Positions 1 through 6,277 of a stretch of 10,462 bases of DNA are shown in pieces. The DNA lies in the NCBI GenBank assembly GCA_903872555.1, contig CAIQLE010000324.1:1-10462 (forward strand). Reading direction: 5' to 3'. The DNA comes from an uncultured bacterium (GTDB lineage Bacteria > Pseudomonadota > Gammaproteobacteria > Burkholderiales > Burkholderiaceae_D). Under the pieces are notes generated by a model that was given only the letters and a program-made list of their open reading frames with translations, was not told the DNA's origin and made no database searches. The first letter of the stretch is position 1. Each line of letters opens with the position of its first letter. The position numbers and the translations under genes were made by a program.

Positions 1-126
1 GGCATAAGCCAGACTCTGCGGAATCAGCATCACGGTGACGATCAGCCCGGCTGTGGCGTCACCGGCGAACCAGTGACGCTGATAGCCCTTCAGCCAGACA
101 GGCAGTGCCTCAATAAAACGCATCAT
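1..126 (-). CDS. SulP-family anion transporter, N-terminal fragment
   Basis: Only the first 42 residues lie in the window; the gene continues past the left edge. The visible protein has a short amphipathic start (RFIEALPVWLKGY), then GDATAGLIVTVMLIPQSLAYA. This closely fits the first membrane helix of the SulP/SLC26 family, whose hallmark is a G-[LI]-x-V-x-x-x-x-IPQ-[SA]-[LM]-AYA stretch. SulP proteins are inner-membrane carriers of sulfate or other anions such as bicarbonate; the substrate cannot be told from this fragment. Two ATGs stand in tandem (124-126 and 121-123), directly after the TAA of the upstream gene at 127-129, so translation is probably coupled to it. No clear Shine-Dalgarno sequence is visible. 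Position behind a sulfide-oxidation-type enzyme suggests export or uptake of sulfite, sulfate or a related anion. This is inference. Confidence 0.85.
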   Translation of the reverse strand, partial: MMRFIEALPVWLKGYQRHWFAGDATAGLIVTVMLIPQSLAYA

Positions 127-1734
127 TTAATCTACTGAAGGACGAGCCAGCCATTCACGGCCTTTCAGCATCAGATCCCAATACACCGTGGGGAGGATAT
201 GTTTTTTCAATACCCAGGAAGCGATACGCGGCACAGTCGGGTCCAATGGGAAGGTCGGCAACAGCTTGCCACCGAAACCAAATTCAGCCAGTACGATACG
301 ACCTTTCTCTACCGTCAGCGGGCAGGAACCATAGCCATCGTAACGTGTAGGCAGAGGGCGGCCGCTGCGCGCTGCCAGCAAGTTTTCTGCAACCACTACG
401 ATTTGCTTGCGCACCGCTGCGGCGGTTTTTGCATTGGGTGAAGAACAGGCATCGCCCAGACTGAAAATATTCGGATAGCGCACATGCTGCAAGCTAACCT
501 GATCTACATCGACCCAGCCTTCCGCATTGGCGAGCGTGCTTTCGCGCACAAAGTCGGGTGCACTTTGTGGTGGCACCACATGCAGGATGTCGAAAGATTT
601 TTCAAGTCGCTGCAGATTGCCCTGCGCATCTTTTTCTTCGAACCAGGCTTTCTTTTCCGGCCCATCGACGGCGACCAGTTTGGAATTGAAATTCAGTTGT
701 ATGCCGTAACGATTTACATATTCCATCAACGGCGGTACGAAGGTCGGCACGCCAAACAGCACGCCACCTGCATTATTGAATTCAACTTGTATATTTTTCA
801 GCGTGCCCTGTTTTTCCCATTCAGAGCTGGACAGGTACATGGCCTTTTGCGGTGCGCCTGCACATTTAATCGGCATAGGTGGCTGGGTGAAAATTGCCTT
901 GCCCGATTTCAGATTGCGCACCAGTGACCAGGTATAGGGTGCGAGGTCAAAGCGGTAATTCGAGGTGACGCCATTTTTACCCAGCGTGTCTTCCAGTCCG
1001 GCGATAGCGCTCCAGTTCAGTTGCAGGCCGGGGGCGACGATCAGGTTTTGGTAGCTGATGGGATTACCACGGTCGATCATGACCTGTCGGCGCTCAGGAT
1101 CGAAGCCGGTCACTGCGGCGCGTATCCAGGTCACGCCCTGCGGCATGATGGAAGCCATGTCACGCTCGGTGGCTTCTTGTTTGAATTCACCTGCACCTAC
1201 CAGTGTCCAGGCAGGTTGGTAGTAATGTTTGTCGCGCGGTTCGATGATGGCGATTTGCAGATTGGACTGGCGCTTCAGTAAGCTGGCTGCCAGGCCGATA
1301 CCGGCACTGCCGCCGCCGACGATGACGATGTCGTGACTGTCGCTCCAGTTACAGGCCGAAGCTGCACCACTGGAAGCGGCTGATGGCGCAGCACTCTGGC
1401 CGCTGGCCAGTTTGTGCAGGTTTTGAGAGCGCGCGCCGCTGCGGCAAAAAGCCAGCAGGGGTTTGGGACTCATGGCCAGCAATTCTGCGAATTTTCTTGC
1501 CTGCGCTTCCGTGATCTGGCCGCTGATGACGGGCAGATAGGCATAGTTCAGTCCTGCATTTTTTGCCGCGGCTTCCATTTCTGCGCTGGTCGGCTGGGCT
1601 GCTCCACCTTCCGCGTCTGGCCGGTTATTGACGACGGTCTTGTAGCCGAGTGCTGCAATTTCGGCCATGTCTTCAGGCGCTATCTGTGGCGCGGTGCTGA
1701 AATTATCGGAATGACGGGTCGGTGTGAAAGCCAT
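127..1734 (-). CDS. DUF442 phosphatase-like / sulfide:quinone oxidoreductase fusion protein
   Basis: A 535-residue two-domain protein. Residues about 1-112 form a DUF442 (Blh N-terminal, tyrosine-phosphatase-like) domain with NNRPD at 36-40 and a P-loop-type motif CRSGARS starting at Cys97. A linker rich in Ala and Ser (111-128) follows. From about 134 to the end lies a flavoprotein of the SQR/SQOR type: the FAD dinucleotide motif VIVGGGSAGIG (137-147), PIKCAGAPQK with Cys291, LGDACSSPNAKTAAA (426-440), and YDGYGSCPL with Cys471. Cys291 and Cys471 sit in the two contexts that hold the redox cysteine pair of SQOR-type enzymes. The family oxidises sulfide to protein-bound or released sulfane sulfur and passes electrons to quinone at the inner membrane. 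The C-terminal basic and hydrophobic tail (502-535) could anchor it there. Start: ATG at 1732-1734 with AGAGGA (1741-1746 on the opposite strand) six bases before it. The role of the DUF442 part is unknown; rhodanese-like persulfide transfer through Cys97 is one possibility. Function as an SQR is likely but not proven. Confidence 0.87.
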   Translation of the reverse strand: MAFTPTRHSDNFSTAPQIAPEDMAEIAALGYKTVVNNRPDAEGGAAQPTSAEMEAAAKNAGLNYAYLPVISGQITEAQARKFAELLAMSPKPLLAFCRSGARSQNLHKLASGQSAAPSAASSGAASACNWSDSHDIVIVGGGSAGIGLAASLLKRQSNLQIAIIEPRDKHYYQPAWTLVGAGEFKQEATERDMASIMPQGVTWIRAAVTGFDPERRQVMIDRGNPISYQNLIVAPGLQLNWSAIAGLEDTLGKNGVTSNYRFDLAPYTWSLVRNLKSGKAIFTQPPMPIKCAGAPQKAMYLSSSEWEKQGTLKNIQVEFNNAGGVLFGVPTFVPPLMEYVNRYGIQLNFNSKLVAVDGPEKKAWFEEKDAQGNLQRLEKSFDILHVVPPQSAPDFVRESTLANAEGWVDVDQVSLQHVRYPNIFSLGDACSSPNAKTAAAVRKQIVVVAENLLAARSGRPLPTRYDGYGSCPLTVEKGRIVLAEFGFGGKLLPTFPLDPTVPRIASWVLKKHILPTVYWDLMLKGREWLARPSVD

Positions 1735-1759
1735 GGCGTTTCCTCTCTTTTCTTATTGT

Positions 1760-1776
1760 CTGGGCGGTACGCCCAG
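1760..1776 (-). other. Leader stem-loop upstream of the SQR-fusion gene
   Basis: CTGGGCG and CGCCCAG form a perfect 7-bp stem around a 3-base loop. It falls inside the predicted leader of about 75 bases of the minus-strand transcript, some 14 bases before the ribosome-binding site. No U-run follows it on the minus strand, so it is not an intrinsic terminator. It could affect mRNA stability or ribosome access. A stem this short may also be chance in GC-rich sequence. Confidence 0.4.
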
Positions 1777-1811
1777 GCGCGGATTTTCTGCTGACTTAGT
1801 TGATTAATCTG

Positions 1812-1856
1812 ATTACATTATATTGACTAACAATTTATAAGTCAATATAATGTAAT
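1812..1856. promoter_or_regulatory. Perfect inverted repeat forming two overlapping face-to-face sigma-70 promoters
   Basis: ATTACATTATATTGACT (1812-1828) is repeated exactly in inverted form at 1840-1856, with an 11-base spacer. On the plus strand TTGACT (1823-1828) is followed after 17 bases by TATAAT (1846-1851). By symmetry the minus strand has TTGACT (1845-1840) and, after 17 bases, TATAAT (1822-1817). Both are near-consensus sigma-70 promoters with ideal spacing. The plus promoter would start near 1858 and give a leader of about 24 bases to the ATG at 1882. The minus promoter would start near 1810 with a leader of about 76 bases to the ATG at 1734. The two -35 boxes lie inside each other's spacer, so RNA polymerase can occupy only one at a time. 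The dyad could also be a repressor operator; BigR/SqrR-type ArsR regulators control similar genes elsewhere, but no regulator gene is in this window. Confidence 0.88.
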
Positions 1857-1881
1857 TGCTTTAATTAAATCGGAGCCCTTT

Positions 1882-2754
1882 ATGACCACCGCACTCAAGC
1901 TTCAGGTTCACGGAATTTTTGATCCAGCTACCTGGACAGTCACCTATGTCGTGTACGAAAAAGAAGGGACCGAATGCGCCATTATTGACTCAGTGCTCGA
2001 TTATGACCCGAAGTCGGGCCGCACCCGCACAAGCAGTGCGGACAAGGTGATTGAGTTTGTGAAGCAGAAAAATCTGCAGGTGGCATGGATACTGGAAACG
2101 CATGCCCATGCAGACCATCTCACTGCAGCACCTTATCTCAAACAAAAGCTGGGCGGCCGTACCGCGATCGGCGATCACATCACCACGGTGCAAAAAGTAT
2201 TCAAAGGGATTTTTAATTTAGAGCAGACATTTACTACTGACGGTAAGCAGTTCGATTACTTGCTGAAGGAAGATGAGGCTTTCAGTATAGGCGCCTTATC
2301 AGGTCATACTTTATTCGTGCCGGGCCACACGCCGGCCTGTGTGGCATATCAGATTGGTGATGCAGTGTTTGTGGGTGACACCATGTTCATGCCCGATGTG
2401 GGAACAGCGCGTTGCGACTTCCCCGGCGGTGACGCCAAGACTTTGTATAAATCAGCCAAGAAAATCCTCAGCTTGCCATCGGAGACGCGTTTGTTCATGT
2501 GTCATGACTATCCGCCAAATGACAGGCCCGTGGTTTTCGAGACGACGGTCGCCGAGCAGCGTGCGAAAAATATACACATGCATGATGGCATCAGTGAAGC
2601 GCAGTTTGTGGATATGCGTACCAAGCGTGATGCAACGCTGGAGATGCCGGTGCTGATTTTGCCAGCGGTACAAGTGAACATACGCGCAGGTGAGATGCCG
2701 CCTAAAGATGAGAATGGCGTTGCATATCTGAAGATACCGGTGAATGCGCTGTAA
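1882..2754 (+). CDS. MBL-fold metallohydrolase, persulfide dioxygenase-like
   Basis: A 290-residue metallo-beta-lactamase-fold protein. The metal site is visible as THAHADHL (73-80; His74, His76, Asp78, His79), VPGHTPACVAY (His149), FVGDTMF (Asp166) and MCHDY (His208). The long insert before the first motif (VLDYDPKSGRTRTSSADKVIEFV, about 38-60) and the DVGTARCDFPGGDAKTLY segment (172-189) are typical of the ETHE1/Blh persulfide dioxygenase group. In that group the iron is held by a His-His-Asp triad (here probably His74, His149 and Asp166) and glutathione persulfide is oxidised to sulfite. It is longer than plain ETHE1 (about 250 residues) because of a C-terminal extension (about 222-290), as seen in Blh-like proteins. 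Unlike Blh of Xylella and Agrobacterium it lacks an N-terminal DUF442 domain, which here is on the divergent gene. The ATG at 1882 has GGAG at 1872-1875, six bases upstream. A hydrolase of other thioesters is the main alternative. Confidence 0.9.
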   Translation: MTTALKLQVHGIFDPATWTVTYVVYEKEGTECAIIDSVLDYDPKSGRTRTSSADKVIEFVKQKNLQVAWILETHAHADHLTAAPYLKQKLGGRTAIGDHITTVQKVFKGIFNLEQTFTTDGKQFDYLLKEDEAFSIGALSGHTLFVPGHTPACVAYQIGDAVFVGDTMFMPDVGTARCDFPGGDAKTLYKSAKKILSLPSETRLFMCHDYPPNDRPVVFETTVAEQRAKNIHMHDGISEAQFVDMRTKRDATLEMPVLILPAVQVNIRAGEMPPKDENGVAYLKIPVNAL

Positions 2755-2795
2755 GCTTAGTTCATCAGTGAAGTAGTGCGAAGAATCAGGTGGCA

Positions 2796-2850
2796 GCAAT
2801 CAACCGTAGCAATTAACTGTTGCAATCAATCGCAACAAACTATCGCAGCA
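2796..2850 (+). repeat. Short degenerate GCAAT-type repeats downstream of the MBL gene
   Basis: Units beginning GCA start at 2796 (GCAATCAAC), 2809 (GCAATTAAC), 2822 (GCAATCAAT), 2832 (GCAACAAAC) and 2845 (GCAGCA), at spacings of 13, 13, 10 and 13 bases. They lie between the stop codon of the MBL gene and the terminator hairpin, in untranslated sequence. They look like a decayed tandem duplication. No function can be assigned. Confidence 0.4.
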
Positions 2851-2853
2851 TAA

Positions 2854-2889
2854 AAAAATCCCGCGCAGTTCACACTGCGCGGGATTTTT
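2854..2889. terminator. Bidirectional intrinsic terminator between convergent genes
   Basis: TCCCGCGCAG (2859-2868) pairs perfectly with CTGCGCGGGA (2875-2884) around the loop TTCACA. The stem is extended by a run of A on the left (2854-2858) and T on the right (2885-2889), giving 15 bp in all. Because the flanks supply a U-run in either direction, it can end both the plus-strand MBL transcript and the minus-strand transcript of the membrane protein that ends at 2922. Confidence 0.93.
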
Positions 2890-2921
2890 ATTGGAGCGGT
2901 CTATCTGTAAAGCTTTGGGTA

Positions 2922-3515
2922 TTACAGACCAGCGTTCTGCTGTGCCACCATCATGTACAGCATGGGGATCGACAGCATGGTGTTAAAGCGTGAAGTCAGC
3001 ATGGCCAGACGTGCAGCAGCTGCTTTTTCTTCAGGCTCCACGGTCACGATACCGAGTGCTTTCTTCTGGTTAGGCCAGATGATGAACCAGACATTGAAAG
3101 CCATCACTAATGCCAGCCACATGCCTATGCCGATGGCATGGAAAGGGACTTGGAGGCCGAGTGCAGCAAACAAATAACCATTCATGCTGGCCAGCAGGCC
3201 ACCGGTGATGACGGTTGCGAGGGCTGCGTAACGGAACCAGAACAGGGCGGTAGGTGCGATGACTTTGCCGATAGCAGGTTTCTGTTCATCGGGGATTTTT
3301 GGCATCGATGGAATCTGCACAAAGTTAAAGTACCAGAGCAGACCTATCCACATCACGCCCGACACCACGTGCAGCCAGCGCATAACAAATGCACCCCAGG
3401 CGTGACCAAACTGTGGGCCGGTGCCCGACACGCCGCTGGCGATCAGGACCAGCAAAATCAGTACTACGATGCCGGCGATGATGGTGCGGCCTAGGGATTG
3501 CAGAATTGCAGCCAT
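2922..3515 (-). CDS. PuuD-like (urate oxidase N-terminal domain) multi-pass membrane protein
   Basis: A 197-residue membrane protein with about five hydrophobic segments, near residues 10-30, 42-63, 89-117, 123-147 and 177-192. The stretch MRWLHVVSGVMWIGLLWYFNFVQ (45-67) and the later FHAIGIGMWLALVMAFNVWFIIWPNQ (125-150) resemble the membrane domain of the urate hydroxylase PuuD (Urate_ox_N/DUF989 family). In full PuuD this domain is fused to a cytochrome c domain. Here no CXXCH motif is present and the protein ends after the membrane part. His38, His49 and His126 lie in or next to helices and could bind heme, but this is speculation. Urate oxidation should not be assumed, since no purine-degradation genes are near. 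The start is well supported: GGAGG (3520-3524 on the opposite strand) lies four bases before the ATG. A possible -10 TATACT (3601-3596) and a small stem (3556-3561 with 3572-3577) lie in its leader; no good -35 is visible. Confidence 0.72.
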   Translation of the reverse strand: MAAILQSLGRTIIAGIVVLILLVLIASGVSGTGPQFGHAWGAFVMRWLHVVSGVMWIGLLWYFNFVQIPSMPKIPDEQKPAIGKVIAPTALFWFRYAALATVITGGLLASMNGYLFAALGLQVPFHAIGIGMWLALVMAFNVWFIIWPNQKKALGIVTVEPEEKAAAARLAMLTSRFNTMLSIPMLYMMVAQQNAGL

Positions 3516-3665
3516 ATATCCTCCAAAAAATTCAGACTACTTGATTGTTATTGAGGGGCAGATATAGATGGCTGCCCTTGTGTAAATCCGGCCGAAGTAT
3601 AGCCCAACTCACACCAGCTCATAGAATGCGGCGCTGCAGCAGGGCTGCGGCCTGTCTGAGCCAGA

Positions 3666-5036
3666 TCAATCCTTGTCGGGACTGATCTTGTTCACCTCTA
3701 TCCGGGCGCTGCCTGTGGCCAGTGTCAGCCTGATCGTTTGAGGTGGCTGTAGCTGCGCTGTATCGCGCAGGATATCGCCCGCGTCGGTTTGCAAAATGGC
3801 GTATCCGCGTTCCAGCGTACGCTGGGGGGCCAGTAATTCCAGTTGTCCCTGCAGGGCGCTGAAAATGTGACGGGTTTCGGCGAAGTGCACATCAAACGCT
3901 GTGCTTAACTGTGTCGTTCTGGCGCTCAGCTGGGTGCGCCGCATGCGCGTGTCCGGCAAGGCATGATGCAGTCGCCGTCTGGCCTGTTCCAAAGTAAAGC
4001 GTGCGGCCGTCAGGGGCGTGCGGGTGGCATGCTGCAGGCGGGATTGCAATGCGGCCAGCTTCAGGTGTTGCTGTGCAATGGCAGCGCCCGGGCTTTGCAG
4101 GCGATGCGACAACCAGTCCAGCGACTGTGCCTGATCATCCAGCTGACGGCGCAGGCTATCGGTCAGTGCCTGAGCAGACTGTCCTAATTCAGCCAGCCAG
4201 TCTTGCTGCGCCGTGGCTGCCAGTTCGGCGGCTGCCGTGGGCGTAGGCGCGCGCAGATCGGCGACAAAGTCCGCAATAGTGAAATCGGTTTCATGGCCCA
4301 CGCCGGAAATGACCGGCATGCTACAGGCAGCGATGGCACGCGCGACACGCTCATCATTGAAGGACCAGAGATCTTCCAGACTGCCGCCGCCTCGACAGAC
4401 CAGCAGCACATCGCATTCGGCACGGCGAGAAGCCTTCATGACGGCCTCTGCAATTTTTTCTGCAGAGCCTTCCCCTTGCACTGCCGTCGGGTAGAGCAGG
4501 AGTTGCACATGAGGCGCGCGCCGCCGGAAGGCCGTGATGACGTCACGCAGTGCGGCTGCCTGTGGGCTGGTGACGATACCTATGGTGCGTGGAAATACGG
4601 GTAGTTCGCGCTTACGGTTGGCGTCAAACAGGCCTTCTTCAGCCAGCTGTGCCTTGAGTTTCAGGAAAGCTTCATACAGATTGCCGACACCGGCGCGGCG
4701 CATGGCTTCGACATTCAGTTGATAGTCGCCTCTTTGCGCATATAGGCCGACCGTGGCCCTAACTTCAACTTTGTCACCTTCGCGCGGATTAAAGCCCACG
4801 GCCTGAGCGCGACTGCGGAACATCACGGCTCTGACCTGCGCGTTGGCATCTTTCAGGGTGAAATACCAGTGGCCTGAGGCTGCGCGGGTGAAATTTGAAA
4901 TTTCACCCGAAATCCAGCTGAGCGGAAAGTTACGTTCCAGCAGGCGCGCAACCGCCTGATTTAACTGAGAGACGGTCAGAATCTCCGGGCCCTTAGCAGG
5001 CAGTTCGGGCAAGTCTTCTGGGAAGGATGGGTTCAC
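3666..5036 (-). CDS. xseA: Exonuclease VII large subunit
   Basis: A 456-residue protein, close to the usual XseA length. XseA with several copies of XseB forms exonuclease VII, a metal-independent single-strand DNA nuclease acting from both ends. The N-terminal OB-fold (about 20-115) has [19 protein letters not shown] and GEISNF...GHWYFTLKD. The catalytic domain carries [15 protein letters not shown] (153-167), the [16 protein letters not shown] block near 214-229, and [27 protein letters not shown] near 246-272. A long Gln/Leu/Arg-rich coiled-coil region (about 275-410) follows, and the C-terminal LERGYAIL motif is present. The start is GTG (5036-5034); no ATG gives a better N-terminus, and the ribosome-binding site is weak. 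It is transcribed away from exbB, with 206 bases between them. xseB is not in the window, so the subunits are encoded apart. Confidence 0.97.
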   Translation of the reverse strand: MNPSFPEDLPELPAKGPEILTVSQLNQAVARLLERNFPLSWISGEISNFTRAASGHWYFTLKDANAQVRAVMFRSRAQAVGFNPREGDKVEVRATVGLYAQRGDYQLNVEAMRRAGVGNLYEAFLKLKAQLAEEGLFDANRKRELPVFPRTIGIVTSPQAAALRDVITAFRRRAPHVQLLLYPTAVQGEGSAEKIAEAVMKASRRAECDVLLVCRGGGSLEDLWSFNDERVARAIAACSMPVISGVGHETDFTIADFVADLRAPTPTAAAELAATAQQDWLAELGQSAQALTDSLRRQLDDQAQSLDWLSHRLQSPGAAIAQQHLKLAALQSRLQHATRTPLTAARFTLEQARRRLHHALPDTRMRRTQLSARTTQLSTAFDVHFAETRHIFSALQGQLELLAPQRTLERGYAILQTDAGDILRDTAQLQPPQTIRLTLATGSARIEVNKISPDKD

Positions 5037-5242
5037 GTCAGACAGCCTGATAGTGGACGGGAGAGCGAGATTGCGGGCAGGTGCCAGCCAGTGAAAATAA
5101 TTTCAAGAGCTTGATTCTGAAGGATAAATTCATATTCAATGAAGGGGTGCTCAGGATGCTTGTGGCCAAGCTTACCTTGCCCATGGACAGTGAAGCGGCT
5201 ACAGTCTGCATCCTGTGTTTCCCTGAACCCGGAGTAAGTATT

Positions 5243-5845
5243 GTGTTTGCCATCATTCAAGCAGCGGGCTGGCCCATCTGGTTTTTATTGTTAGCGTCCA
5301 CGGTTGCTGTCAGTGTCATCGTTGAGCGCTCATTGTACCTGCGGGCACGACATGTTTTGCCTGCGACCTTGCTGCAGGAAGTGATTGATGTCAGCCGTTC
5401 CGGTCGTGTTGATGATCAAACTCTCCTGCAACTTGAACAAAATTCTCCACTGGGACGGGTGCTGGCGGCTGGGCTGCGCAATCTGCATGCGCCGCGTGAA
5501 GTCATGCGTCAGGCCATAGAGGAAGCAGGGCGGGCCAGTGCGCATCAACTGGAACGCTATCTGACCACACTGGGAACGGTCGCCACACTGGCGCCCCTGA
5601 TGGGTTTGTTTGGCACGGTGATAGGCATGATTGAATTGTTTGGTGCGCAGGATGTGGCGGGCGTGAATCCGGTTCAGGTGGCGCATGGTATTTCTGTGGC
5701 GCTGTATAACACCGGTTTCGGACTGGCGATTGCGATGCCGGCGCTGATCTTCCACCGGCACTTCCATGCGCTGGTCGATAGCTTCATCATAGAGATGGAG
5801 CAACAGGCGATACGCTTCGTCGATACCACCACCTCGCGGAGCTAA
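5243..5845 (+). CDS. exbB: ExbB/TolQ/MotA-family proton-channel subunit
   Basis: With the GTG start at 5243 the protein has 200 residues, the normal size for simple ExbB proteins. GGAG at 5231-5234 stands eight bases before it, and the new N-terminus (FAIIQAAGWPIWFLLLASTVAVSVIVER) starts directly with helix 1. The frame stays open upstream to an ATG at 5081, but that 54-residue extension does not look like ExbB. Membrane helices are near residues 10-28, 108-131 and 150-172. Helices 2 and 3 contain LTTLGTVATLAPLMGLFGTVIGMIELF and ISVALYNTGFGLAIAMPALIFH, the classic ExbB/TolQ signatures. The ExbB ring with ExbD uses the proton gradient to drive TonB or a similar partner. No tonB or tol gene is nearby, so the partner is unknown. 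It leads the exbB-exbD-lpxK-Trm112-kdsB run and ends one base before exbD. Confidence 0.92.
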   Translation: MFAIIQAAGWPIWFLLLASTVAVSVIVERSLYLRARHVLPATLLQEVIDVSRSGRVDDQTLLQLEQNSPLGRVLAAGLRNLHAPREVMRQAIEEAGRASAHQLERYLTTLGTVATLAPLMGLFGTVIGMIELFGAQDVAGVNPVQVAHGISVALYNTGFGLAIAMPALIFHRHFHALVDSFIIEMEQQAIRFVDTTTSRS

Positions 5846-5846
5846 G

Positions 5847-6269
5847 ATGAATTTCCGCAAAGCGACGCGCCGCGATCAGCCGGAGGTCAACCTGATTGCC
5901 TTTATTGATGTCTTGCTGGTGATATTGATTTTTCTGATGGTTAGCACCAGCTTCAATAAATACAGCGCGTTGCAGGTGAGCTTGCCCAAGGCCGATGCCA
6001 ATGCGCAGCAGGCCTTGCCGAAATCAGTGGGTGTGGCGGTTGATGCTGAAGGTCGCTATGCGGTGGATAACCGTCGAGTATCCGCCGTGGATGCGGTTAC
6101 TCTTGCGAGCCTCTTGAAAGAAGCATCGCATGGCAATCCGGATTGTGTACTCGAAATTCATGCCGATGCCTTGGCCACGCATCAATCAGTCATCAACGTG
6201 ATGGAAGCCGCACGACTTGCAGGTTTGCCACGTTTGGTTTTTTCTACACTGTCCGGCAGGCAGAAATAA
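5847..6269 (+). CDS. exbD: ExbD/TolR-family proton-channel subunit
   Basis: A 140-residue protein with a short basic cytoplasmic N-terminus, one membrane helix (about 14-34) and a periplasmic domain. The helix reads VNLIAFIDVLLVILIFLMVSTSF, and Asp21 is the conserved proton-carrying aspartate of ExbD/TolR/MotB-type proteins. The periplasmic part (about 42-140) has the usual ExbD pattern, with LQVSLPKA after the helix and HQSVINVMEAARLAGLPRLVFST near the end. The gene begins one base after the exbB stop, with GGAG at 5838-5841, so the two are surely co-translated in the needed ratio. lpxK follows after eight bases. Assignment to ExbD rather than TolR rests on length and on the absence of tolA, tolB and pal. 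Confidence 0.92.
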   Translation: MNFRKATRRDQPEVNLIAFIDVLLVILIFLMVSTSFNKYSALQVSLPKADANAQQALPKSVGVAVDAEGRYAVDNRRVSAVDAVTLASLLKEASHGNPDCVLEIHADALATHQSVINVMEAARLAGLPRLVFSTLSGRQK

Positions 6270-6277
6270 TCTCAGCA

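Noticed and set aside
199..1794. Plus-strand open frames opposite the SQR fusion gene (for example 484-927, 1021-1281 and 1414-1794)
   Set aside because: They lie antisense to a clearly conserved protein, have no recognisable domains and lack supporting ribosome sites.
5152..5215. 8-bp inverted repeat CAGGATGC / GCATCCTG before exbB
   Set aside because: The arms are short and 48 bases apart, so chance is a good explanation; no further pairing extends it.
5081..5242. N-terminal extension of exbB from the ATG at 5081
   Set aside because: The added 54 residues do not resemble ExbB, and the GTG at 5243 has a good ribosome site and gives the normal length.
6143..6277. Upstream extension of lpxK into exbD
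   Set aside because: It overlaps exbD in another frame, and the conserved LpxK N-terminus begins at 6278.
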